From Aphis gossypii (lineage: Eukaryota > Arthropoda > Insecta > Hemiptera > Aphididae), in contig NC_065530.1 in the NCBI RefSeq assembly GCF_020184175.1, positions 68,797,260-68,861,259 on the forward strand: a stretch of 64,000 nucleotides of DNA. Direction: 5' to 3'. The stretch's first letter is position 1, and every line of letters begins with the position of its first letter. The notes beneath the pieces are model-generated. The model saw only the letters and a list, made by a program, of their open reading frames with translations, had not been told where the DNA came from and did no database searches. Of the stretch, positions 12,001 to 25,900 are shown in pieces. A program made the translations under genes and the position numbers.

Positions 12001-15000
12001 AAATTTAAATTTTTTATTATAATATTAAATATTATCTTAAAAAGTAATTGTAAGTTCTTTGAGTTACGAAATAGCTTAAGAGCTGGTGACTATGGTAAAA
12101 AAAAATATGTTAAAAGAAAAGTTTCAGCTTAAGTGTTTTCTACAAAAAATTCGAGTTTTTCTTTAAAATACACACAACGATTAAGGTTTCGTAAACATTG
12201 GTGAATTATAAGTAATTGTTACACTACTGAAAAAATAATAATGTGAATATTTTTTATTCTAATTCTTAAGATTTATTTTTAACGTGAAAGGATAGATTAA
12301 TATTATAATAAAACATTATAATTTATTTATTTATAATACATTGTAATAAATATTTGTCAATATTTAATGTCAAGAAATTCGATAATCAAATGACATATAC
12401 CTATATATTTTAATGGAAATGAAACTAAAAGTTGATTAATTAATTTTTACATTTCACTTTTAATTTTATTGTAAGTTAAACAATAAACCTCAAAGATGGA
12501 AATTATTATTTTATGTTGATATTATTCTTAAGAAATATCTATACGAGAATACAAGGTTATTTCTTTATCCTCTGTACAGGTAAATGAGAATAAACGAAAT
12601 GTCAAGTACGCCAGAAGTCATATTGATATTTCCGATTATCCGTCTCATATGTATACATAAAATATGTATCTTGCTTCTTATACTTGTGAGTGGTGTTCAC
12701 AGGTTTTAAATTTTAATTAGCGGTTCTACGTAGTCTTTTGTGTACCTACCATATATAATGACAAAAATACAAAATAATGTTATTATAATAACGCAATGAT
12801 ACAGAAATCAAAAGTAAATTAAAATAGTTTTGCTCGGTGGAAAAATGTCAAACTACGTAATACGCATGCTGATGTATAGTGTATGAATATATGTCTGATA
12901 TTAATATAAGGTAGAACTTTAATAATTAAGTCATATTGTATGCTTTCTTAAATCATACATGCAAGAATATTTGATCTATTGTAGATTTTAATATCTAACT
13001 ATAGGACCAAATACATATAGGTAATTTTCTCTGTACGAGTCATTAGTCATCTGTAGTTATCTTTTAGGATAATATGAGTATACACTATACATAAATATAT
13101 TATGAAGCAAAAAAAAAAAAAAATCGTAATAATAAATTTTGAAGTTAGTTGTAAAAAAAATATTAAATATGGCATAATTTAAATTCATAGTTACAATTTG
13201 TTTTATAAAGATGGATGCATTTGTAATTGGTACATAATTAGACAGTTAAACATATTTAAAAAGTTATATTGCTTAATTTTTATCTGATTTTTTTTGAAGA
13301 AAATTAAAAAAATTAAACTGAAACAAATTTTAAGAAAAAATATCTTAAAATATATATTATATAACTATTTCTCTTTTAGATTATAGGCGTCACAATTTTT
13401 GTATTCGACTTAGTTTTTCTTGGATTCATTTTTCGAATGCAATGATTTATCGCCCATTTAACTCAACTAATAGCATTATATTTTTATATTGATATTTTGG
13501 ATTATTTAACGTGGGGGGCCTCCACGTGGGGTTCTATAATTAAGAGTTAATATTTACAGCCCTCGCCCTAAATGATGGCCATAGTTTAGTTACAACTTTT
13601 ATAGATATATCTATGTATGCTTACACATATTAGGTGTGGTTAAAGTTTAAGAACAAAACACGGTAAGAAAAATGTACTTTTTTTATACATTGGCGTAGGT
13701 ATATTTAATATATGTGTGGAATAAATAAAAAATAAAAATAAATATAAAATCTTTTACAAAAATTATGATTATAAAAATAAATTTGCAGGAAATTGTATTA
13801 TAGTTTATAATTTACATATAAACTAAATTAAATATATTTTTCATTCATTCAAAAATTCAATTAATTTTGATAACTTCACAAAATTAAAATAATTATTTCC
13901 TTTATCGATAAATTAGATGAAGTATGATTTATTATAGATTGATTAGATATTATCAGAATAAATTAAAGTAATATGATAGAATGTAAATTTTAATATAACT
14001 AAATACTTCTTTTAAAAATATATACTCGTATAATTATAAATAACACATATCTGCCTCTCTATACATGACAATTTTAATTTACGTAAAAGAAATACTGGAT
14101 AAATTTATTATGTAGAGCCGTAAAATTAAGGTTATAAAATATATAAATTATATATGTATAGGTAAAAAGTTAGCTACACTTCGTATAAATAAATTTTACA
14201 TTTTATTTTAAATGTTTACCCCATCTTGTTACAATCACGTGGAAAATAGCTCTAAGAAGATTAGAGGTAAAAGGTAAAGAATTTGGCTGAAGGATTACAG
14301 TCACTTGCCAAATCAACGTCAACGAGCTTTTTATAAGTCTCGGTAGGATAGCAGGCTGGTTCGTTTTTTATCTCAAAGCGTGTGGTATAATGTGCAAAGG
14401 TTTAAAATATATTATGTTAAAAACCCCGTTAATAACAGTTTATTTTATATTCAAATAATTTTGATGTTTTTCTTAAATAATGTTATTTTTTTATTTTACT
14501 GCTGTACCTAAATATTATGTATTATATAATTTTATTTTATTTTAAATCAAAAATGTTGCGACATGCAATTTTGGTTAATTAAATATTTTAATCAGAATTC
14601 AAAATAGTAGTTAAAATAACAGTAGGTACTTTCTAACGATTTACTCACACTAATTCATGTGTCCCAATGGAACCAATTACTAGTTCAATACTTGAACTAT
14701 ATGTCTACAAGAAATCTAAAATTATAATTATTATATATTTATATTTATACGTAAATTACGTATCTATAGTATCTATATACATTGTATAATACTTACATAT
14801 AAGCATAATATTATTACTGTCGTGACGTTTATTGAAGAAACACCAATAATGACATTGAAAAACAAAACCACTTGAGAGTTTCGGTATTTTATTACTCCGC
14901 TGATTTTAGCGCCATTGTTGTCGTCGTTCATCACGCGAACGCATACCAGAAACTATACACGTTTTTATTTGTATTCCCTGTTTGTTTACAGATTTGTTTT

Positions 15001-17279
15001 CAGTGGCTGTAGGTATATAAATCACTAAGTATTATTTCGGAAACAAATCTTTTACATAAAACATTTCCATCGCCATAATTACAACCTGCTATTCAAATGA
15101 ATCCCAGAGAGAATTGACTTACGGTAGATAGATTTGAGCAATTACCATACGATTTAGGAAATAAACAGAGATGAATGATTCATTACTGTTAACAGGTACT
15201 ATACAAAAAAAAATATTAATTTGGTATAATGTATATTATATTAAATACATTTTTACAATAATATTATAAAAAAGATAAGTATTGATCGTCATATTCAAAT
15301 TGGTCTCGAAAAATAATCACCAATAATATCGAGATTAATAAGTATAATAAAAGTAAAAATGTACGTAATATTATATCATAATAGATACAAAGGTTTACGA
15401 CTGCATTTTAATAACGTAGATGTTTATTATGTGTTTGCATAAAACACAATCAAATAAGTATTAATTTATTACTTTCGTTATAAGTATGTATTTTATAAAT
15501 GCACAATATTCGTTTTCGTTTCAATTACACTGTTTCAAATACAAGTCAATCAACAATTTATATTAATTCTGGTTGAGTGGCACTGGCGAGTGGTAGACGT
15601 GAGTAAAGACAAAGAAAAACACATATGAAACTGACAGTTGTACACAAATACTATACACATTGCTGGAAAACAATTGAAAAATTCAAAAGAATTTCAATAG
15701 ATGTTTAAATTTAAAAAAAAACCACAAAAACACACGCACACACCAACACAAATACTTACATGAAATATATATAGTTTATTGATTTTAGTCAATTCAGATG
15801 ATTTTTACAATAAAATATTTTACTGGTTTGTATTAGTTGTTTTTAGATTTATTTTCTGTTATGGAAATTTTTATTTAGTTTTAATTAAAAATTCAAAATA
15901 TTTATATATATATATACATGAGTATATTATAGATTAAACTAATGAATAAGTGGCATGAAACAACGCAACAATAGGAAATCAGAAAATTCTAACTACTTCA
16001 AATAAATGTACAATTAATAATATAATTGTTTACAATGAATTAATTCTTGCTATTACAAAACGTTTCATTTTATTTTTTAAGCTATAAATTTACTATGAAT
16101 GGCAATTCTGTTAAGTATGATCACTTAGTATAAAATATAAATTATAGTTGTACATGTAACAATAAATGCCTTATAATCTCTATTAAAAGGAGTTCCGAGT
16201 TATAAATATCAGTTGGTTAAACTTTAACGTCGCTGTATATCTAAGATATTAATATATAACATGTATTATATCATTCAAAAATGTATCTTGTGAGTTGTGA
16301 TTAATTTATTAGACTATTTTTCTTTCATTGGACAAAAAATACATATCATATTATTGTAGAATTCTTAATTTTTTCATACTAAATACGATGTACTTTAACA
16401 ATTTTTTATTGAGATTTACTTATTAATTAGTAACCTAGTGTCCTAATATCTATAATACTTACAAATTCTAATAATAAAAACAAACATACTACAATAATTA
16501 TCGATTTCTTGTACCTAAATATATTCTATTGGTATTTTTCATATTTATTTAAAACCAAATTTTAGATTTTTAAATAAAGTTTGTCAAACTTTATTCCTCA
16601 TTTGTTATTAGTCTTTTAGACTACTTACTCATTAATTTATTAACGTATTTATACATTTTATTATAATTATGACTTATGAGTGTTTTTAAATTGTAATAAA
16701 AATAAGTTATGAAATGTTTATACAGTTTTCAATCTCCGAGCGTGATAAGCGTGATAACTTTTCAGATTAACATTTTTAAAATAGTTACCTTATATTTTAA
16801 TTATGTATTTTAACATTTAATTACATAAATATACTTTTTATAAAATATGTATCATTGCACTTGAACACTAAAATTAATACTGTTTTTCACCAAGGGTTCT
16901 AATATAATTGAAAAACTTAAAAAAAAAAGATTATTGACGTTAAATTGTTTACTAGATATTATAATATGTATGGAATATTACGATACTTAAATAATTAATT
17001 AAAACAACTTAAAATTACAAAATAAACATAATAAATAAATCAATTGCATAATATTGAAATTTCATTAAATCAGAAATCGCAATATCGTTGAACTCGAATT
17101 AACCTAACTATGTTGACCTAATTTATTGTATATTATTATCTTTTATCTTTCTTCTATATAAATTAAACGCACAACGAGTTTGCTTGTAATGTGTTCTAAA
17201 ATTGTATAACCATGTGTGATTTGTTATAACTTAAAATATAGAATACTTTATATCTTGAATGAATATATATAAGAGAAAT
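9046..17279. other. Long AT-rich non-coding region
   Basis: No gene, RNA or transposon domain supported. A few less AT-rich spots were read in all frames without a domain being recognised. They are about 11180-11345, 14230-14400 (an open stretch containing IWLKDYSHLPNQRQRAFYKS) and 14890-15010. Poly-A runs occur near 13110, and poly-T near 10207. Confidence 0.55.
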
Positions 17280-18705
17280 ATACAATTTGCTTAGTCGAAT
17301 TTAACAGTATAACAATGTCGACTTAGCTGCAATTATTGCTAATAATGATCCATTACTGACAGCTGAATAAAAAAATATTTTGAATCGAATTATGCTGACT
17401 ATTTACGCTGTAAACTTTTTTTTTCATGGACTCACTAGATAGAACCGGTAAGATAGTTTATAACAGAAAATTGCATTGGCAATTGCATCGTCAGGCATTG
17501 CTGCCACTTTATTACATGGCGAACGAACATTCATTATTCTAACTGCCATTAGACATTTATAAAAATAAAAATGCAATGTGTAACATTAAAAAAAAAAAAA
17601 AAAAATACAGAAATGTCAATAGTGTCACAAAGGAAGAATTAAATCATAATCTGAGATGAATGTAGTATGGCTCATAAACATTTACTCGAAGCATTATATT
17701 GAACTATGTAAGATTTGAACAGTAACGATAAACTTTTCGGTGATGATATCCTACTATTTTCTTATCATTTCTGACAGACATTGCCGGTTTTTCCTCACTC
17801 TACTTTTGCTGATGAGATTAACGTATATTTAAAACAATTATTTTTATGATGAAATGTTGAAACAATTCGACTTACAATAAACATGCGATCACAATAGGTA
17901 ACTGTAAGATAATCCATCATCAACACAAACATTTTTTGAACAATTGGTGGATATTTAAAACGGTGAAATAGAAATGCATCCAAATACAGAATGCATTAAA
18001 TTGCCAGATAATTTTTTCACCGTCGCGAAGAGAAAAAACGAACTAATTCAGTGAATCTTCCCGGATATACTAAATAATTACTTGGATCATAATTGGTTCA
18101 ATAATCAAGTTTTTTTGGTAGCAAAGAGTTTTGATTTTGACGAAACTAACTTCCAGAAACTTCCAGATACAACCGTTATTGCTAGGTGATCTAATGCCTT
18201 TTAAATCAATCGACACTATTGTTGATGAAAATAAGCCGTACATTTTCCAAATTAATTTTCAAATTCTTTGAATATACCAGGAATGCTACTACACAATCTT
18301 TGGTTGAAGATTGGTTCACCAATTATTCTTCTGCGTAATTTACATTAATTTAGATTTTGCAACGTTACAGGTTTCATCATCAAAAGAATCACCGGAAATG
18401 TTCTTAAAGAAAACCATTTTGACTAGAAAGATTAAAGGAGAAATGTTCATATTACCTCGTATTCTACTTATATCCTCGGAATCTCCAGTATAATTCAAAA
18501 TGCTTCAATTTCCTGTTCGTTTGGCTTTTGAAATGTCCATAAATTAGTCTCAAAAACAAACAATGTCCATTTGAGACTTGGACTCGGAAAATCCATATAT
18601 ATTTTATGAGAACTTACATGTTATATTATGCTATATGTAGGTAAATCATAGAATCTATTTGCCTTAGCGAAAAATAGATTAACCAAAAATATTGTACAGC
18701 GGTCA
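17280..18705 (+). pseudogene. Decayed Helitron (PIF1-type) DNA helicase
   Basis: Pieces of a Helitron-type PIF1 helicase run in order across all three plus frames. These are AIIANNDPLLTAE (about 17325-17367), a ruined Walker A FFMDSLDRTGKIVYN (about 17417-17462; the usual GPGGTGKT is lost), ALAIASSGIAATLLHGERT (about 17475-17532), MAHKHLLEA (about 17668), RQTLPVFPHSTFADEIN (about 17773-17822), IKLPDNFFTV (about 18000), ELIQ then FPDILNNYLDHNW (about 18040-18100), LLGDLMPFKSIDTIVDEN-like text (about 18180-18230), KITGNVL-like text and KIKGEMFILPRI (about 18380-18470), SSESPV then LQFPVRLAFEMS (about 18475-18540), and NLFALAKNRLTKNIV (about 18652-18697). PIF1 helicases unwind DNA during rolling-circle transposition. 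Numerous stops and frameshifts mean it is dead. The Rep/HUH nuclease part was not found upstream, so the copy is 5'-truncated or too eroded to see. Confidence 0.85.
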
Positions 18706-21700
18706 GCGCTGGCTTAAATTAAAATTATAAATTATTATAATTTAAAGTAAAAAAAATAATTATTAAAAATTGTTAAAAGTTTACGTTATCTACCTCATTT
18801 ATAAAATTAAATTTTTATGATATCAATTAAGAACTTTTTAAATAGTTAAGTATATCATTAATTCAACGGATTATAACACAGTCACGGCAATTCACAACTG
18901 CGGGGTCAGTTACCTAATAATATATACATATAGGTATATATATTATACATTTTACACTAATGAATTATTCAGATTATTATACAAATAATATGTAACCAAT
19001 TTTTTCAGTGCAATATTTGAAAATTGAAAATAATAATAATAATCATAATTGTATGTCATATATTTTTAATGACATATAATATATCTGTAACTTGAAAATA
19101 CAATGCTTACAATTTCTATTATTGTTTACTATGTATTGTAGTTTATTAACCAATAAAAACCTAACAAAGAGATGATTGTGTTTAATAGAATTCGTATCTG
19201 GTCTGATGTATCTATTATAGTATCGCTAAGTGCATTAAATATTTTCTGAGTAATAAGTATATCTTACTATTATACTATTATATATTACCTATATATCTCC
19301 GTTCTCCGAGATTCAATCAGTGTTAAAAGTTTTTTTCCAAGTATCAATGTCTAAACGATAATCAAACGATAGTTATATAATTATTGAAACAGTACATGTT
19401 CTGTCCTTAAAGTTCAATAATCTACATGCGTTTTATAAGCTTAAAGATTCAACATTAAAGATAATTTAAAGGCTATCTGGCTGAATGAGGAGATATGATA
19501 AATTTTCTAAGAGTACCTAATTAATCTGAAAATATAAATAGCATATTTTTAACTTTTTTAAGCTATGATTATTAAATAATAATCGAGTTTTTATGTCAAT
19601 CGAATCATTATCAAAATACACAATTTTGTTTTTTTATTTATTATGAACTAAGCATTATATGTATTTAATGTATGAGTATGTGAATACTGAAGAATAAAAA
19701 GCTAATATTTTTGGCCATTAAGGTCATTAATATTTATACTATTAAAACTATGACATTGTACTAGTTTTTGTAGTTTTCGAAATGTTCAATCAATGAAGTT
19801 GTAAAAAAAACCTAAGAAAAGATAAGAGATGGTCATGTCACACTCACTTAAAATCTGTTTTTATTCTTTTTCGTAGTAGGAATATAATATTATTTATTCC
19901 TTGACATATTGTGTTATAAAATAGATTAATATAATAAGTACAAACGAAAGATAATATGATAAAAACATGTTCTTTTACATATGAAAGCGTTCGGCAGCTG
20001 TTTACCTGGAGGAAAACGTTTAATCACGTCACATCTGTTCCCGAATATACATTTCCTAGAATATAATGCTTAATAAATAATCATATTATGTTATTGCTCA
20101 CATCATAACATACTATTTACCTAAGCTGTAATATGGTATAATTTATTTATTTAACGGTCGGAAGTTTTCAAGGATTGAAGATGAGGAAACCACGTTTGAT
20201 CGAAAACTTCAACGATCTAATCTTAACTTCCATATCACTCCACTGACATTGATATCCCAATAATTATTTATTCAATTAAAATATATTTTTCTTTAATATG
20301 AAAGAGTCATTTGTTTTTACACAGATATGACCACAATAAACACAATAAATATACGTAATCAAATAATAAATGACGAGTTAAAATGTTTTAAATGATGTAT
20401 CGTTATCTCAAATATTATTTTTTAATATACAAAACAACATTTCCAGAAAATAATTATTAAATAACAGTAATAGATACTGACTGTGTTTCGTTAATTTAGG
20501 ATAATAAACTAGTTAATATTTATAATTCTAGTAATGTTGAAAAACTTCTACATTTTTTTCTTATTTTTAATTTGATGAATAAAATATAACTTTTTCTTTG
20601 TTTAATCTATAGTAAATAATCACATAATCATATGAGTATATTATAATATCTTATCATATCATATAGGTATATAAGTTATAATGGCATAATAATATATTAT
20701 GTATTAATTGATATGCATATTTGAATAAATATGCATATGGACCATTTTTAGTTATATGATCAATGTATTTGGAAACTTGAACATTCAATTACCATTTTAT
20801 TTTATGAACTATTTTTTACTGTATATTCTATTTTTTGTTTCTTATGTTTTGAAAATGTATAAATTCAAAACATCATTATTCTAAAATAGTTTCAACAAAC
20901 TTAACCCAAACAATTTTTTGTTTAGATATTTAATTTATAATATATTGTCTAAGTTTTTACTTTCATTAAAATTCGTATAATTATAACGCGCTTTTCTAAC
21001 TTATTACTATTAAAATTAATTTTTGTTGTTAACTATTTATTTAGGTTTGACAGGTAATAACCTTAGCTCCTTACAACACCAAACATTTTACAATTTATTT
21101 ACCTTCCATATTAATCATGCTTGATATCATGCTATTGTAACAAATACTCGAGTCCTACGATAAAGTTTCATATTCTCTAGAGTTTATACCGCATTAAGTT
21201 CAAAAGTTACTAAAATGACAATACTCGTTACCTTTCGTTATACCAATATACATTGACGCATTGGCATGTAACAGGTTTTCGATATAAATGTAATATAAAA
21301 TATGTCATAAACATTAATTTCACATAACTTCAAAATTATTACGTTTTCGTGATTCACTGATGCATCGTATACCAGCCTATTCGTATAGAATATACCCAAT
21401 ACCGTACTCTTTTTTGTAATAATTTAGTAATAGAATGTTATGGTCCAAAATGACTACATACGTTGACTTACTCTTATATAGGTACCTTAACCTTATGTAG
21501 GTAATTATTGATATTTAGATTTATGACTATTTTACGCACGAAAATGTATAGTGCCGTTGATGATATTCAATATCCTCGTTTTCAATATAATTATATTGTA
21601 CACAAATATGTTTTGTGTGGTTTGATCATGATTCACAAGTACATAATATTTTACTACGAATACTATATGTATCACGTGTTAAACAGTAGATATCAATAAA

Positions 21701-22440
21701 ATTACAGTTATAGATAGTCCAGCGGCATTCATGATATAAGTACATTTTTAATAAATAATAATAAAAAAAATGTGCGCCGGAAACGAGCAATAATTATAGT
21801 TAAAAATTTTAAATCATATTCGTCGGTCGTCGCTATATCAGGTTATGCTTCTTAATGCATTTTATCGTATTAACTGCAGTATAATATTGTATTAGCACCC
21901 AATATTCAAGTGCGGTTTGGTTCAATTATAGAACAATTATATTCTATAAAATAATGTATGATATGTACTGTAAAAATGAATAATTATATTATTACTATTG
22001 TAATTATAAAAAAAATATAAATATTAAAAACTAAAAATTATCACGGTAATAAATAAATAAGGTTAAAAATTGAAATAATTGTAATACAAATGTATATAAA
22101 ATGATTACAATTTAAAGTTATTAGGTATTGAAATATTTGAAATTTACATTGATATTCATAATCCGTGTAGAATTATAGTTATTATGGAGAAGATTTTCAC
22201 GTCAGTTACTTTTACATGGGTCAATTATAAGTTAAAATAATTATATTAAGCCAGTTATCATTTACCCGATCGAATAACGTATAGATATACCTCGCTTAAC
22301 TAACAACGAATTGATTATTAAGCCAATAATGAGTACAATGTCAATACCAGTATTATACACGTTTGTATCAGACGAATTACATTTTTCATTTATTTATTAT
22401 TTTTTTTTTGAAGAAGAAGAAGAAGAATAATTAATCGTGT
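18706..22440. other. AT-rich non-coding region
   Basis: No gene supported. An inverted pair GAAGTTTTC/GAAAACTTC lies at about 20161-20210. Palindromic ATATGCATAT words occur near 20710-20740. A (GAA)n run is at about 22410-22427. Confidence 0.55.
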
Positions 22441-22910
22441 AAAATAAATCGGGTATTCATACACCGGATTCGAGTGACTCCCGTTGTCAAATTTCGAACT
22501 ACCGGGCATGCGCATGATTTTGGACTTCAGACAAAACTAGACATGACGTTTCAAACGACGATTAATCGCTTCGTTTAGTGTAGTAATTTTACAAACAACT
22601 TGTGCGTAATCGTAATGAGACGAAGACGTCAGACACTCGTGCGTGTGCGTATGACGCGACCGTTATTTACATGTGTATAATGTAACCTGTAGTTGGTCTC
22701 GGGCCAAACGACTGCAGATAAATGTTTATTATTTTCAGTCTTCGGACCGTGGAAACGCCTATAATGAACTAAAATATTTATTTTTGTCATTTCATTATAT
22801 GCGTACCATGTGTAGGTACTTCTGTATCGTGGTTGAACGGAAACCACGGCCACCCAAAATGGTGTTTATATTTAAGTTGTCGCGGGTACCTGCACGAGGT
22901 TAAATATTTG
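22440..22910. promoter_or_regulatory. GC-richer, CpG-containing block; possible promoter/5' UTR
   Basis: Base composition rises clearly over about 470 nt, with many CpG dinucleotides. It contains GGGCATGCGCATG (NRF1-like) and a GACGTCAG CRE-like word (about 22626). Two overlapping 75-codon frames on opposite strands show no domain. This is compatible with a transcription start or non-coding first exon, but no splice or coding proof was found. Confidence 0.3.
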
Positions 22911-25900
22911 CCACGACTGTTTACACGTCAGCGAATAGGCGATTTCTTCGATCGAAACAAATCACAATAACAAGCTAATAGTCGATAGCATTACATTATA
23001 TCCTCCAATTAAAAAAATTGTACTATATGTTTGCACATTTTTGTAGAAAATATAAGTATTGGCAATTATTATAAACACTTTGAAATTATTATTATTATTT
23101 CGTGTTTGGATCTATTAGAGCGCAAACCTTAAAATATCTCTATGCATTTTCATAGCTTGTGAATAAGAATTTATTGAACCTTATAATGGAATATTAAAAG
23201 GATTTATACATTGCATTAAACATGGTACAGATACAGTTGAATAGAAATAGAAGATTGTAACGAATGCGGTTTACATATAACTGCAGATGTATACGTATAT
23301 AGTGCTGTTTATCTACATATTTGCATTGGCCATTAACTGGGCTGAATAAATTTGTGGCTATTCGAGATATAAATCGTAAAATATAACAAAGCAATATTGT
23401 ACAGTATAAATTAAATGGCAATGGGTGATTAAAAAATAATATTTTAATATCCTACGTGTTTGAGTAAAATTCAAATACTACAAACATAATTATAAAATAT
23501 ATTATATCGTTGATATAAAGTTAAATAATAAATATTCGAGTTTAACAAAATAAATAAAAAAACATTACTTCAAGAATTTAAATGATTTAACTACTACATA
23601 GAAGTCATTACTTCGATTAAAATTGATAAAAAAAAAAAAAAAAAAAAAAAAAATTGAATAAAATAAATAATTTATTATTAAAACTTTTAAATTATCGTAA
23701 TTTATTGTATTCTGTTATGAAAATACTTGGAGTATTAATTTTTAATTTAATTCCATGTAAGTGTAGTGTATGTATTTTTAAAGTAGTTTATAAAAAATGT
23801 ATATATATATAGGTAGGTATAGTTTTTGTTTAAATCCAATAAACGCCTTCAGTTATTTTAAAAAGAGTATATTTATAAAAGATTTAACATTGAAAGCATA
23901 AAAAACACATTAGGTTAAAAAAAATACTATAACTATGATTTCTAATTTTATCATAGAACTTAAAACATATCTACTCTTTTAAAAAAAAGTTATGTTCTGT
24001 CCATAAGATAAGTACTTAAATAAGTTTTATCAAAAATCTATTAAATATAATATCTAATCTGTATTTAAATAAATAAAAAAAAACATTATTCCAATACTAA
24101 TATAAATTATACTACAGAAATAAAAATCAGATTTACTGTAACAAAATGAAAGATCAATTAATATAAAAGGGACAAAATTCTCATAAAATATAATTCTATT
24201 ATTTTGAGCCAAAAGTATATAGGTACTACGTGGTTAATCCGTTAAATTACGACCCTATAATCCAGGGCTATTAACATTAAATCTTTGTTTTTATCTATTA
24301 ATATTTTTAATAACGGTCTTTTGTTTGTTAAAAACTGATTTTATAACTAAAACATTATTAGATATATAATTTAGGTATATACTTAATGATATAATAATAT
24401 GTTGCAGATGTAGAGATAACGTATCAATATAGAGTAATTTATTATTTAAAAAAAAAAACTCAGGCAACTAGAATGGCGTTATATTTTTTTATTTCACCTA
24501 ATGAAACTCTAGAAATATCTTTTTTGTCACTAAGTGTTAAAAAAGCAACACACTGTTTAAAACCCAATTCGTTTTATTGTCACTAACTCTCGGAATCTAG
24601 ATACCGTAATCATAAGATGCATATTTAATGAATTTATGGAAAATTTATCGAAGGTGTTCATCAAATATAGTCATGAAATAAATAAACCAATGAAAATATA
24701 ATTATTATTCATTACCTAGACAGTTATTTCTGACGTTCTGGAGCAAAAAGCAGATAAAAATCATAGTTAACAGATATATAAGGTACTTTTAAAACTGTTT
24801 TTATTCAAAATATAGTTACTGGAGGTAATTGTTTTTGTGATAACAAAAAACAACCTTTATAATGTTCATGATTTTTTATTTTTTTTTTTTACTACAGCAA
24901 AAGTTACGAGTATATTGTTCAGGCGTCACGTAAGGATGTTTAATGACTGTAAATTAATACAAATAAAATAATAAAATTTAATTATTAAGAATGCCATAAA
25001 CTATCGACGAGTTATGCATACAATTTGACCACATTTAAATGTATGTAAAAACAGGTACAGCACGGAATGCATTAAAATATCCATGCACGGTCTTGGATGA
25101 AGATGGTATCAAGAATTCTAAACTTTAAATTTCTAAACTTCTTAATCAATACAACAACCTACGGTGCATAAAAATGTGTAATACGCATATATTACAAAAT
25201 TGAATTAGAATCCAATAAACCTCCAGGCGCATATATCCTGCTAAAAATTATAATATATTATAATACCTTCTTATTGATTGTTGCTTTGATACCTACTCAT
25301 TTGTTGTGACCGACATATTTTCATTTTATTGGTGCTGACTGATTAAAATATATTTATATATTATGTAAAATAGTCAAATACATTCAACTAGTTTAACAGT
25401 AATATAACGATACAACTTCATTACAATAAATGGCATAAAATGCCACAACTTTACTCATAACAATAACAAAAAACATATCATGCAGAATTATTGAAAATGA
25501 GTTATGTATTTATATTTAAAATATTGCATTACAAAAAATATTTGGAGTTGATATTTTTACATTTATTGAAAACTTACACACATAACTCGAACATTTAATG
25601 ATTTAAAATAATTTCTTTAACTTTAAAATGTTGAATATTGTTTTATAAATAGTTAGGTAAATGAATATGTAATATATAATTTTTTTTTTTTTTATGAAAT
25701 TAATTATTCCATTCTTGGCTGTTTATCTAAATAGTTGTTTATATTACTTAATTTTGGTGTATTATAAACATAAATTCTGTTGAGATTTTTTCTTTTGTTT
25801 TTATAAAATGTGAATTTATTTTTACGAGTTTCTAATATTATTTTTTAATTATGTTATACGGTTATGAGGTCTCAATTAATAAATGCTGTATTAAATAAAC

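Noticed and set aside
14230..14400. Less AT-rich stretch with a 40-codon protein-like run (WLKDYSHLPNQRQRAF)
   Set aside because: Considered as a PIF/Harbinger transposase N-terminus, but the key pattern does not fit and no other domain is present.
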